Under the pieces are notes generated by a model. It was not told where the DNA came from, made no database searches, and saw nothing but the letters and a program-made list of their open reading frames with translations. 37,686 bases of DNA from Chara braunii (taxonomy: Eukaryota; Streptophyta; Charophyceae; Charales; Characeae), in the NCBI GenBank assembly GCA_003427395.1, contig BFEA01000423.1:1004791-1042476 (forward strand), written 5' to 3'. This document shows positions 1 to 9,800 of this stretch, one piece after another (the first letter of the stretch is position 1; each line of letters starts with the position of its first letter). The translations under genes and the position numbers were made by a program.

Positions 1-630
1 AGTAGTCCCGGGCAGAGGAGGGGCGTGGAACTAGAAAAGGAGTGGCTCTCTCAGACCAACTACCTTCACCTCATGTGCGAGAAACTCTGGCGGCTTCTAT
101 CACTAGCGACCCCACTAGCCACCACGCCAGAAGGTATCATCCTCATTATTTAAGCTGCAAAAAAAAAGACAATGCTGTGCACAGGTGTTCTGAGGGCATA
201 CTTACACTAGACTTTTCCAGACGTATGACTGCAATTACGGCCAACTCTGGACGTATCTGCCTGCAATTATGTCACAGCTGAGTTGGAAAAGTACGGGTGT
301 GAGTATGACCTCCGTGTACGACCTCCATGGTCTCTTGCAACGGTGACCCCATCACCTTACCGCCAGCAAAGCATTGCCCACGGGCTTAGGTCGGTCATAC
401 TGAGACTTCTCTGGTCAGAACCTGGCCGTAATTCTGACTGCATACATGACAACACCGATTATCGGGTAACCCGTGGCTAAACCACCCCACCGGACTACAC
501 GACAGAGTCACCACCCTCAGAATGCAGCCTGGCCCTCTGGGCCTGACAGAGCAAGCCTCCTCAAAAAAGATGCCGACCCTCTTTTTTCTTTTTTTTTCCC
601 CCTCTCTCTCTTGGCCAATCGATCCCTAGT
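1..630. other. unassigned sequence
   Basis: Short open frames exist on the plus strand (42-281, 283-480, 473-664), but none shows a recognisable domain, codon pattern or splice context. A pyrimidine-rich tract lies at about 580-611. I see no gene here. Confidence 0.5.
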
Positions 631-731
631 TTCTTCCCCCGAATACAACATACGGTCATTATAGCTGTACTTAGCCAAAAATATATCCCAAATACAGCTA
701 TAATGACCGCACATTGTATTCGGGGGAAGAA
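631..731. mobile_element. 101-bp foldback (MITE-like) element, copy 1
   Basis: The left arm (631-669) and the reverse complement of the right arm (693-731) agree at 36 of 39 positions, with a 23-base loop. The ends read TTCTTCCCCCGAATACAA. A second element of exactly the same length with related ends lies at 32861-32961. It has no coding capacity, and I see no clear target-site duplication. The likeliest reading is a small non-autonomous DNA transposon. The superfamily cannot be set from the ends alone. Confidence 0.7.
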
Positions 732-1357
732 CTTCCACATACCTTTCATTCAATTGTTCAATTTAAGTTGTCACAGGTCCAATTGACTTTGATGGCATGG
801 TCACGCAATTCTTCACTTTTATGTTATTAATTAATATACTTCAATAATAATAAAAAACATAGTTGTTTGCTTTTTTTCCCCCGCGACCGCGCCTCCGGTT
901 AGCGCTCAGCAGCGCTAATTTTCGAACTCACACCTGCTAACCTCCACGCCCGCACGGGCAAATTCAACTTCTTCACTTCGAATGAGACAAATGCTGCCGA
1001 CAAGTCAACGACAAAACGCCCCAACTGGGGCGCCATAGCCCTGTGAAAGCCCGGTGAAGCCCCGCGCACGCCCAGGCCTACACGACAAGGGTGGCTGGGG
1101 ATCTTCAAGCAGGATACACTAGAGACATTATGTTCCGCACCTGGAAGCTGTCGACCACTACATGAAGCTACCAACGCACATCAACCCTTGGGAAGCGAGA
1201 TCCAAGGAGAGCAACAACGACATCAACGGCAGCCGCAACCTCGACAGTGGCGTAAGATCCAAAAGTCTAAGCAGGTGAACCTATCTATTGAAGTCGGAAA
1301 AGCCCATGCCCCTCTCCCATCCACACGGCTCCGTGCTACCTAGCCACAAAGAAGACA
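732..1357. other. unassigned sequence
   Basis: AT-rich to about 860, then GC-rich. A 91-codon open frame runs on the minus strand (899-1174) without recognisable motifs. Nothing supports a gene. Confidence 0.4.
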
Positions 1358-1455
1358 AAGAACGTGCACCCGCCATTCAAGCCCTCCGCCCATACGAGTC
1401 CAAGCTAAGAACGTGCGCCCGCCATTCAAGCCCTCCGCCCATACGAGTCCAAGCT
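1358..1455. repeat. 49-bp tandem duplication
   Basis: Two adjacent copies of a 49-bp unit begin at 1358 and 1407. They differ at very few positions (for example GTGCACCC against GTGCGCCC), so the duplication is fairly recent. Confidence 0.85.
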
Positions 1456-1994
1456 ACAACAGAGTGCGATCTGACAATAATCCCCCCCCAAAAAAAATAA
1501 AAAACTTCCCAACACCTCCTCACCAGATGTGTGATGCGATGGAACCACACACCGCGCGCTTCGTCCCGTACGCACGAACGCCGATCAGAGTAATTGGGGG
1601 TGTGGCCGAGGATTTTTGGCCGGTGGGGTTGAATCACATGGGCGGAACGGGGGATGCTTGCTTCGTACCGAGGCGGGTCTCGAATTTGGGCCGTCGTCAA
1701 TGGCAAAAGAGAGAGCCCAGGGAAGGAAAAGAGGTTATTTCGAAACAACAGGTTCTGTCCGGTTTTCAAAAGCTTACGCTCGGCCAAGGGGGGAGGGCGG
1801 CAAGCGACGTGCTACCCGACCGACCATTGACAAACCAGAAGGAAAAGAACCGGGGAAGCGAAATTCACCAGTCCTTTCTTGCTAGGCTCATGCTAATTCG
1901 GTGGCGGAAGCCCCACAGGCACGGAGTTTTCAGGCCTCGGTATCGGATTCATCGAGTCCGCGTGGGCATCCCGGTGCGGCGTCACTTAGTGTAA
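1413..1994 (+). CDS. unrecognised 193-codon open frame
   Basis: This is one of the longest uninterrupted frames of the left third. It starts inside the 49-bp tandem duplication, is basic and has no domain I recognise. From about 1900 an overlapping frame gives a Ser/Ala/Pro-rich peptide (MAEAPQARSFQASVSDSSSP, to 2122). That composition would suit a decayed gag-like region, but no motif proves it. It could equally be chance. Confidence 0.15.
   Translation: MRPPFKPSAHTSPSYNRVRSDNNPPPKKIKNFPTPPHQMCDAMEPHTARFVPYARTPIRVIGGVAEDFWPVGLNHMGGTGDACFVPRRVSNLGRRQWQKREPREGKEVISKQQVLSGFQKLTLGQGGRAASDVLPDRPLTNQKEKNRGSEIHQSFLARLMLIRWRKPHRHGVFRPRYRIHRVRVGIPVRRHLV
1455..1545 (+). repeat. dispersed repeat, copy 1 (ACAGAGTG...GACAATAA-CCCC)
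   Basis: This segment contains ACAACAGAGTGCGATCTGAC, then AATAAT and a C-run. It matches 8908-8995, which has ATAACAGAGTGAGATACGAC, then AATAAC and a C-run. Weaker similarity continues downstream, with CTCACAGACCAGG there against CCTCACCAGATG here. The pair marks a dispersed element of unknown type. Confidence 0.6.
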
Positions 1995-2339
1995 GCATCG
2001 TTGGGGGAACCCAGGTTTCGAAGTTAGCCGGGAGCGCGCCCCCGTTGCAGGAGAGTTCTGGGAATCGAGCCGCACCTTCGTATCCTAGGACTAATCTTCG
2101 CCAGGAACACGAATCTCCCTGACGACACAAGCGGCAATTAAACCTGAGGCCGCCACATGGCTTGGGCCGCGGACCACGGAAGCACCGTCAGATCGGTGTA
2201 GGGCAGGATCAAGGGAGGGGAAGAGAACCGATCAATCAACACAAACCCACTCCCTCCTATGTGTAGGCCCTAGCGGGCTCATACAGATGAATCTGCTCGA
2301 TTCGTCGCAGAGTGTTTCGTACATCTGCACCGCAGTATA

Positions 2340-2760
2340 CGCTGTCGAGCGCATCGGCCCCCGCGCAAGCGAGGGCCCTCCCGACCGGTAACCCACGTCG
2401 ACCCTTCGCCGCTCCGGCCGAGTGCGCCAGCTGTACATCCGTGCGCCAGCTGTACATCCCGCAGTCCCCTACGACAGGATAGGTTCTCGCGGGGCACAAC
2501 TTACCTTCCCTAAGGGGCTGTCACCACCCTTAGGGGCGTATCCCCGCCGAGCTACCGACCCACATGCGAAAGCTTTTATAATGCAATCGCAGAGGTAGGC
2601 CAGTCGAGGGCGTTTGATCGTTCGTTGTAGCATAGGTACGCATGGTTAAACGCCAAAGTGGACCCGCAAGTCGTCCGTTCCTGGGGCGCTGATCTCCCAG
2701 GAATCGGACCGACGTTGGTCGACTAGGCCGTGATAGTCCAAGCGTAAGAAAACCTCAATC
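2340..2760 (+). repeat. conserved box of a large non-coding repeat, copy 1
   Basis: This aligns over about 400 bp with 34483-34890. Shared blocks include TGTCGAGCGCATCGG, GACAGGATAGG, CAGAGGT, TCGAGGGCGTTT and GATCTCCC. Neither copy keeps an open frame. In both, a tandem array built around TTTCGGCAG-type sequence follows some kb downstream on the same strand, so the two ends of the window look like relatives of one long element. Confidence 0.75.
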
Positions 2761-4440
2761 AATCCTAGCCCCTTCTTTCAAGGACAATCAAAATGTTACA
2801 AAAGACTCATATCAATGTAAGTTGAATTACCTTCCAAAATCATCCTACATACAATACAATCATGCATACCACTCGCTTCAATCAAATCGACAAAGGTTGA
2901 CTTGACTTTCATCCAACGACGAGACAACATGAGTTGACTCGTCTTCGAACCTCACTTATCAACAACCGGATAAAAAAAGGGCATGACTTACATGAGTAGC
3001 GACGCTCGAATGGCGTCTGACCAAAATATCTTCACGCTGCCTGCCAAATGGCTGAACTGTCACGACTTTTCCGACTCGATGAGATGCGTTGCCAAGTTCT
3101 TTCATCCTGCCCCATACTGACTGCTAGCGAGGAATATGAGCGCCCCAACTCTCAAGCAGAGTTGTTTTAATGATTACTTCACTACCTCTCTAACTTTGGT
3201 GTGAATGCCATCTGCAAATAACTCGGCTACCACCTATACAAATCAGCGACCAACTCGAACAATCGGACGCTCGATGCCCCATTAAGGTCAGGGATCCACC
3301 TTCAAACTTTGTCGGTCGCTCTGTCCTCCTGGACAATAATTACTCTTTCTGTTCCAAAGTACCAGCTTTCGACATGAAGATATTTACAGCAATACTCTAT
3401 TCACACCTTCCCGTCAACTAGTCTGCTCACCTCAGGTTTGCACTTCTTATGGTGCAACCCTATCCGCGAAGATAGTGCCTAGTCGCACTCCTTCCATAGC
3501 TAGTGAAAACACGAACTGGGCTTCTTATGGCGCCAGTTCCCCATTTGTCTGTGGCCCCTTAGACGGCCACTACAAGGGTAAACTATAGCGGCTCTTCCTA
3601 ACGTGAGCCTCCAAGAACTTAACGCCTTCCGTGAATAGCACACGTCCATCCCCTAGGAGGTGGTCTGGGATACCCCTCGTCCTCGCCCGAGCGAACCTCG
3701 GATCTCAGAAGTCGGGCTGGCTCCACCACGACATCATGGTATCCCCCCGGCTAAGCGGTCCACTCCGAGTCGTTAACAGGGTCGGACCCTAAGGCAACGA
3801 ACCCCCGCCTCAGATGCCTCCTAGGGAAAGGAAATGCACTTACCACAACAGACTGTCAGCCCTTTGTCGCCTAACGTCAATGGCAAACCTAGACGAGAAG
3901 AGAGAGAATCATTCAGTCAGACGAGTATAGGCAGAGAGGGTCATTCGAGAAAAAATGGGTAACGTTAGAAAAAAAATCTATGTCCAATTCACTTCCTCTT
4001 CTTTGTGTGTTCAAATTTCTTTTCGTCGTCTACTGGTTGCCTTTCCTTTCAACGTGCATGTAGGCAAGGAAGTAGAAGACAACCACCCTTCCATTCACTT
4101 CCATTGACATGAATAGGTCCCCCTTTTTTTTCCCAAGCATTCTTCTACCTACCTGCACATCAGAGGAAACAACAATTTCAAAAGAGAACAATGCAATCCC
4201 AAACTCACGTCAGACTTTCATTCGCCCACGTAAACACACATCCCCTCTACCTTTTCAATGAACGTTCAAAGGACAAGGTCGAGCAAGTGCGGGTTCACAC
4301 AGGTGTGAAGGGTCTGAGTCAAACTGACCTTGAGTGAAGTTGAAGAGACGGCCCACTCAAGAAGACCGTGTAAAATCACACTCCAGAGAAGACAATCGTC
4401 ACAGCAAGTCGCCCGCAAAACGATCTTCACCACTTCCTAG
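2761..4440. other. non-coding interior of the left large repeat
   Basis: No open frame longer than 60 codons was found over about 1.7 kb. The sequence has moderate GC with small imperfect repeats (for example GCACTTCTTATGGTGCAACC near 3440 and GGGCTTCTTATGGCGCC near 3520). By position it is probably the body of the element that starts with the conserved box. No gene is visible. Confidence 0.45.
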
Positions 4441-4890
4441 TACGGTCGCTTGCCGCGACACCCTCTCAACACACAACCTCCTCCCAGTAATCTGACGGCG
4501 TCTCAGCGTCGCAGCCACCAACCGCACCACCACGCCGTTGCTAACAATACCAGAACATGCTGTCACAAAATACCCCTCACAGTCTAAGGGCTTCCGCGTC
4601 ACCACCCAGAACGTGCTGCTGCCGCCGCAAAAGTTCAGCAGCACGTCCGCGTCGCTGCCAAAAAAAACACCGTCGACGCCGGAAGATTTCGACAGCACCT
4701 CTGTGTCGCCACCAAAATCTCAGCGCTCCCGCAAAAAAAACCAGCAGCGCCTCCGCGTCACAGCCTAGAACGCGTTGTTGCCACCGCAAAAGTCCGGCAG
4801 CGCTTCCGCACTACCGTCGTCAAACCCAATGATGTCGCTGCAAAATTTCGGCAGCACTTCCACATAACCGCAGACAAAGCACTACCATTG
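4441..4890. repeat. degenerate GC-rich array, left part
   Basis: Loosely repeated units contain forms such as AAAATTTCGGCAGCACTTCC (about 4840), AAAGTTCAGCAGCACGTCCG (about 4629) and AGATTTCGACAGCACCTCTG (about 4684). They grade into the regular 54-bp array that follows. Open frames through it are by-products of the repeat. Confidence 0.6.
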
Positions 4891-5215
4891 CCATGCCAAA
4901 TGGGCAGAGTCTCCTCTGCACTGCTTGCTGAAGACTTGCCGCCACCGTGCAAAACGGGCAGATTTTCCCCTGCACCGCTTGCCGAAGACTTGCCACCACC
5001 ATGCAAAACGACAGAGTTTCCCCTGCACCGCTTGCCGAAGACTCGCCGCCGCCGTGCAAGACGGGCAGAGTTTCCCCTGCGCCGCTTGCTAAAGACCCTG
5101 CCGCTGCCGTGCAAAACGGGCAGAGTTTCCCCTCCGTCGCTTGCTGAAGACTCGCCGCCGCCGTGCAAGACGGGCAGAGTTTCCCCTGCGCCGCTTGCTG
5201 CAGCGGCACCTATGG
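4891..5215. repeat. 54-bp minisatellite, six units
   Basis: Units start at about 4891, 4945, 4999, 5052, 5107 and 5161. Each has the form CCRTGCAAAACGGGCAGAG, then TTTCCCCTGC, CCGCTTGC and GAAGACT. The period is 53-55 bp, close to 18 codons, so frames on both strands look like a repetitive protein, but one-base length changes break them. The CGGGCAGAGTTTCCCC core resembles the TTTCGGCAG-CTTCCC core of the array at 36.0-37.6 kb. Confidence 0.8.
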
Positions 5216-5511
5216 CTGCCCTCACTCTCATGCTCCCTGCAGACCTCCAGCGCTTCCCTCTCTCTTCACCTTGCTGAGATGGCGGCTATGGCTGTATTCC
5301 ACAGCTATGGCCACCTCCAGCAGTTTTCTTCCTCCCTCGCCTGCAGACCTCCTCTTCAACCAGCAGCAGTTCCCCCTCCTCTCACTAGCAGTTCCTCCCA
5401 GCAGCAGCAAGCCAGCGTTCACTCAAGTGAATTGCTAGCAGCACCAGCCACAAATGATTGCTGGCTGGCTGCTTGCTGGCTGCTTTTATAGTTGTGGAAG
5501 GTAGTGGTAGC

Positions 5512-5933
5512 AGCCTGAGCTCTCAGCCAAAAATTCGAGCTCAGGCTGGGCCCTTGATCTCTTGGTGAGATCAAGGGCACATACCAGCCCCACACAGCAG
5601 AAATGGCCAGGTCCACTCGTAAGGAAAAGGACCTGGCCCTTTTCCTGCTGTAAAACCAGCAAGGGGGGGCTGTATCTAGCCACAACCCTTGTTGGTTTGC
5701 TACTGCTGAGGTTCAATCTCAGCAGTGCACCTTCTCCTAAACCTGGCCAAGTTCAGAGTCAGGCTCTTAGCCGGTTTGCTGCACAAGGTGCAGCAAACCA
5801 CTTGGGAACATGGCCCGGACAGCGGCCAGGTTCAAGCAAAATTTAAGAAAGGTGCCCTCTTTCTCTCTTCAACCCTGGCCATATTCGGTGCAAGCCCCCT
5901 TGCTAGTTTGCTGCACCAAGTGCTGCAGCAAAC
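5512..5933. repeat. serial short hairpins, cluster 1
   Basis: Short inverted repeats follow one another nearly end to end, each with its own sequence. They are 5512-5521/5538-5547 (10 bp), 5550-5561/5567-5578 (12 bp, perfect), 5595-5614/5629-5650 (about 20 bp, imperfect), 5654-5665/5686-5697 (11 of 12), 5702-5710/5718-5726 (9 bp), 5773-5784/5788-5799 (12 bp, 3-nt loop), 5801-5815/5824-5836 (imperfect), 5846-5851/5859-5864, 5890-5894/5899-5903 and 5906-5915/5924-5933 (10 bp). Two units share GTTTGCTGCA. No protein is encoded. Possible readings are a highly structured LTR or leader, or a foldback element. Confidence 0.75.
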
Positions 5934-6118
5934 CGTTTGGGAACCTAGCCCCGACAGCGGTCAGGTACGTTATTTCTTTTCTTTTTGCTGCTGCTCTAGC
6001 AGCCTCGTTTTGCCTCAGTCCCCCCCCCCTTCTTCTTTTCTCCTCTTTTTTTCTTTTCTCCCCTGCCCTCCCCTGAAAATGGGGATGGCAGTTGTCAGAT
6101 TGGGAGAGGTAGGGAAAG

Positions 6119-6189
6119 AACTCGTGAAAATTCACGAGTTCAAATCCCGATAGCCTCAAAGCGGGGAGCAAAAAGTACCCCGACTTTGA
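6119..6189. repeat. serial short hairpins, cluster 2
   Basis: AACTCGTGAA (6119-6128) pairs perfectly with TTCACGAGTT (6131-6140). TCAAAGCGGGG (6156-6166) pairs with CCCCGACTTTGA (6178-6189) with one bulge. A weaker inverted repeat follows at 6298-6306/6317-6325. These continue the style of the cluster just upstream. Confidence 0.7.
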
Positions 6190-6577
6190 AGAATTTTAGA
6201 AAAATATTCGCTAGATAAAAAAATCTAAAAAAATTCATGCACATGGTGTACGTGCCTGACTACCTACAGAAAAAAAATCAAGGTCAACAAAATTATTTTG
6301 CGCCACCAAAAAAATAGTGGCACAAACTGAAAAATACAGCTTCTCAAAAAAACTCAGATCCCGTTTTTCTTTCGTTTTCTTTTTCTTTTCTTTTTCTTCT
6401 TTTCTTTTTTTTTCTCTTCTTACCCCCCCTAACAACGGGGAGGCAGCTAGCAGGTCGGGAGGAGCAGGTCCTCCTCTCCCCATCCTCCCATTTCTCTTTC
6501 TCTCTCACTCCACTCAACTCCAACCCCCTCTTGCTTTCCGTGTGTGAACTGTGGGCCACAATCATCTGTCCAAAACA

Positions 6578-6656
6578 AAGTGGGAGTCTTTGTGCTCCCA
6601 CACAGTCTCCAAGACGAAGTGGGAGCCTTTATGCTCCCACACAGTCTGCAAAGACT
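6578..6656. repeat. 39-bp tandem duplication of a hairpin
   Basis: Two 39-bp units each carry GTGGGAG...CTCCCAC (6580-6586/6595-6601 and 6619-6625/6634-6640). A small CAGTCT/AGACTG hairpin follows at about 6641-6656. A long T-run with few interruptions follows to about 6702. Confidence 0.8.
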
Positions 6657-6813
6657 GTTTTCCCTTCTTTTTTTTTTTTTTTTTTTTTTTTTTTCTTTTT
6701 TTTGTCGTTGGCTATTTGAACGGCCACGTCAGTGGTCACATCGTGTGGCCCCCCCTAACACGATCTGTCGAATTACAGTCCCAAGTTCGACCCCATCCGA
6801 GACCAAAAAAGGG

Positions 6814-6873
6814 AAAATTTTGGCCTTTTCTCGATTTATGTGTGTCATCCTTGCGCAGGGGCCACTTTGATCT
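6814..6873 (-). pseudogene. U6: U6 snRNA 3' part, truncated copy
   Basis: Read on the minus strand this matches plant U6 snRNA from just after the ACAGAG box to the 3' end. TGGCCCCTGCGCAAGGATGA is intact, followed by CACACATAAATCGAGAAAA and a short T-run. Substitutions lie near the 5' side (AGATCAAAG in place of the expected AGATTAGCA). The first ~43 nt of U6 are absent; unrelated hairpin sequence replaces them. It cannot make functional U6 and is most likely a retroposed or recombined fragment. Confidence 0.85.
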
Positions 6874-6896
6874 GGTCGCGACAGATCTCAGTCGCG

Positions 6897-6962
6897 CGAT
6901 CTTGAGGATCGTGCGGCCGAGATTGGCCGCGCCCAACTGCCTTGGGCTGCTCCAAAAGGAGC
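6897..6962. repeat. serial short hairpins, cluster 3
   Basis: Four perfect mini-hairpins are packed almost without gaps: CGATC/GATCG (6897-6911), GCGGCC/GGCCGC (6913-6930), GCCCAA/TTGGGC (6931-6947) and GCTCC/GGAGC (6949-6962). They lie directly upstream, in the minus sense, of the truncated U6 copy. Confidence 0.7.
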
Positions 6963-7035
6963 TAGCCCGGTAAGATGCTTGCAGCCAAGCTTGATCCCGG
7001 TACCAGATAGGTAAAAGTCCTCTGCGATAACCTAC

Positions 7036-7078
7036 NGGGCTAGCTNCTATCATNATAATGACANGAGNAGCTCGCCTN
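7036..7078. other. isolated ambiguous bases
   Basis: Single Ns occur at 7036, 7046, 7054, 7064, 7068 and 7078. They sit beside a 16-17-bp direct repeat containing AGCTCGCCT (7069-7096). This looks like a poorly resolved consensus over a short repeat rather than a scaffold gap. Confidence 0.7.
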
Positions 7079-7079
7079 T

Positions 7080-8480
7080 GTGAAGAGCTCGCCTAGTCAG
7101 GTTTCCCCCATACCGTGACCTTGCAGGCTTTGCCTGCCCGCTTCTTCCCTATGGATGGCTGCCCATCCACCACTCCAAGCCCGCCCATCGGGTAGGCCTC
7201 GGTATAGGCCTGCTGGCCTCACCCTGGCTCGAGGTTAACCCGGCGGCCCAGGAAAAAAGGAAAAAAACCTTGCTATTCCTCTCGCACCGTAGCCCTATAC
7301 CCTGCGCATCCCTCCTTTCTAGCCTACTTAGGCCCTGAATCGCGCGGCTGCTAAGCCGCACGAAATCTTTTAGGTAGAATAAGTCTAGTCTCAGACAGTC
7401 TAGTCTCAGACTTTCTACGACGCCTGCGGCCATGTCGAGACCCGCGGACGACAGGCCATACCGCCGACTCCCGCTGTCTCAAACGGACGCCGTTGTTGTC
7501 ACATGTCAACGACGTCACATGTCAACGACGTCAGGCTTTAGGTTTCTCAGTTATAGGGTTGGTCTGAACAACTTTTGGCAACGTCAATCTCATCCAGTTC
7601 CTCAATCCCATAAAAAAATCGGACAGCGACTGACCTTGACAAACTCGGGCAGAAACCCTTACACGGGTTTCTGTCCCGACAACACTATCGTCGTCTGCGA
7701 TCGGGAAGGACAATAGCATGCTGCGATGGACCGACACGAATGTTGAGCACGGGCAATGGCCCGCGCTCACGTCCGTCGAGATGAACGCTGACTCCATGCA
7801 AAGATCAATGGAACTCGCCTCACTCTCTCTCTCTCTGCATCAATCCGAATGCAGGTTCCGAGATCCGGCGTCATGATCACCTTTAGTTAGCAGGACAAAT
7901 GTGGCCCCGATCGAGTCGCGAGGATATCAGCCATATCGCGGGGACGCAGGCGACTGATCTCCCCGGTTGTTGGGTGCGAGCGACACCAGCCTGATGGGCC
8001 CGGAGCCTCTGCGCGCATGAAGAGAGGGGAGGGAAAGAGTTAGCGGCGATCCCCGGGCATACACGTGACGCCAGGGTCAAAAAGGGCTACGGGGAAGGGA
8101 GGGAAATCCAACACACTCATGCATCCATGCAGACGGTCGACACCCAACATTCCCCAGAATTGCGCCTGTAAGCGCCCACACATCTGCTCGTTCATCTATC
8201 TTGGACAGTGAGACATTCAACATCCATAGACTCTCGCACCAAAACATGCATACAACAGAATACCCATACTTCGGGACTTTGCACACGTCACACTTGGACA
8301 AAGCAGCAATGGAGATAATAGCGAGTTCCTCACTATTCAAAATTTCTCACATGGCTGGTTGTCGGCACAGCCCCAAATCCTCTGAACCTCTGCCAACCAT
8401 AGCCACAAGGCCCTGCCACTGGCGGCGTTCGATCTCCACCACCGCTCTGTCACTCCGACCGTCTTACCCCAAGTCTACTG
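7080..8480. other. unassigned sequence with small repeats
   Basis: No gene is recognised. Visible structure: a TCTAGTCTCAGAC direct repeat at about 7382-7411, a 16-bp tandem repeat of ACATGTCAACGACGTC at about 7500-7531, and a hairpin CGGGCAGAAACCC...GGGTTTCTGTCCCG at about 7647-7679. Open frames (7149-7433 minus, 7432-7716 plus, 8201-8527 plus) show no motifs. Confidence 0.5.
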
Positions 8481-8489
8481 CTAAGCCTG

Positions 8490-8618
8490 TCCCACGCCGT
8501 CACTCTGCCCGTCCTTGGGCATGTTAAGCCTGTTCGTCGCCGCGACCTCACGCATACCTCGCGCAGCATTGCAGTCGAGATCAAAGAGAGAGAGAGGAAG
8601 GGACTGTGAGAATTTATA
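8490..8618 (-). promoter_or_regulatory. promoter-like start and possible short first exon
   Basis: On the minus strand a TATA box (TATAAATT, 8611-8618) is followed by a pyrimidine-rich CTCTCTCTCTCT stretch. An ATG comes next at 8569, with a short open frame beginning MLREVCVRSRRRTG. About 110 nt later, near 8470, CTTGG|GTAAGA resembles a splice donor. The spacing suits a plant Pol II promoter with a short first exon. It could also be the promoter of a decayed LTR. No downstream exon was found. Confidence 0.3.
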
Positions 8619-8907
8619 GTGCGGAAGGTGGCGGAGTGTCAGCGCGAGGTGTGAATAGCAAGGGGTGTAGATGAGCAGGACAAAAGAAGGCCAAGGTTTC
8701 GGAGGATCGAAAGTTCCGTGTAGTTGGGGTGGTCGTTCAAGTGGTGCGTGCTCCGCTTTCACCACACTGATCCGACCATCCCAACTACACAGCCAATCGC
8801 TCGCGATGATGGGTAAGGAGAGGATCAGATCTCAGTGCCCTCCACCCCCTAGACATTCCCCCAGCTTTCTCTCCTACACACTCCCTCCGTCCATCACGTT
8901 ACTAAGT

Positions 8908-8995
8908 TATAACAGAGTGAGATACGACAATAACCCCCCCTCCTAACTTCCAAAACTCTCACAGACCAGGTCTCTGCTAAGAGTGAAGCCTCACA
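8908..8995 (+). repeat. dispersed repeat, copy 2 (ACAGAGTG...GACAATAA-CCCC)
   Basis: Partner of the segment at 1455-1545. ATAACAGAGTGAGATACGAC is followed by AATAACCCCCCC and then weaker similarity. The downstream sequence to about 9280 is C-rich and leads into the LINE 5' region, so this may be part of the LINE leader, but that is not shown. Confidence 0.55.
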
Positions 8996-9333
8996 TCTTT
9001 CCGTAAGAATCCGGTTCTATCGCCCACTCTCTCCCTTCCTATCTCTCCCCTCCCCCCTGCCACGTCAGTCCTATCATAGTCAGTAAACACTTAAGACTCT
9101 TGTCACAACTCCCACCCCACTCATCCCATCCACCCCCCTCTCCCCCCTTCTGGTTCATCTCTTTATCACCTTCCCCTACTGCCCGTATCCCAGTTGCATA
9201 CACATCCTACAGACTCTCCTCTCTTTTCCTCACATCTCTCAACAGCAACAAGACTTGGTCTTCCATCTCAGCGAGTAGCACCTAGAAAGTGGCAAGGAGG
9301 GACAGCGGACCTTCTTATACCAAAACAGCAGGC

Positions 9334-9790
9334 ATGGCCAGTCCAACCACAGGCCGCGACGCGGCCTCCTTCAAACAAGCCGTTCAGAATGCCACCTCGA
9401 CGCACCACAACCCACAAATGGACAAGGTAACAGTGAACATCATAGATAACAAAAGTTGAAGGCGAACCAATCACAGAAAAGCAAAAAACAAAAGGGAAAG
9501 AAGAAGAAGTGATTGTATGGAAGTACCCCAACGGGAAAGTGTCCGAACTGGACAGTCTCCACGAAAGGCACAGTGTGGTTTTCAATTTTGCACGCAACAG
9601 AGCAGATCTCATGCCAGCAGAGAAGAGAAAGTTGGTTATAGAAACAATGAAAAAGGAGGCAAAACTCAAACATATTAGGGAAGCCTTTTCTCTGCAGAAT
9701 TTGGGTCGTAACAACATCATGGTGCTCTTCAATATGAAGATCATGCGCGGATCGCAGTAGAAATGCAGTCCAGGAACTGCAACGGATCGA
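9334..9790 (+). pseudogene. LINE ORF1, N-terminal part (broken)
   Basis: An ATG at 9334 opens a frame starting MASPTTGRDAASFKQAVQNA that ends after about 41 codons. A frameshift continues into a charged segment at about 9450-9760 (WKYPNGKVSELDSLHER, then RADLMPAEKRKLVIETMKKE). It lies upstream of a zinc-knuckle segment and an APE-RT region on the same strand, which suggests ORF1 of an L1-type LINE (RNA-binding protein of the retrotransposition particle). Stops and frameshifts show it is dead. A foldback element interrupts it at 9801. Confidence 0.55.
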
Positions 9791-9800
9791 TTGACACCTA

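Noticed and set aside
4758-5231. 157-codon minus-strand repetitive protein
   Set aside because: It is a shadow of the 54-bp minisatellite; equivalent frames exist on the other strand, and unit indels break all of them.
6119-6150. B-box-like GAGTTCAAATCCCG suggesting a tRNA
   Set aside because: The neighbouring bases form a simple palindrome rather than a cloverleaf, and no acceptor or D arm is found.
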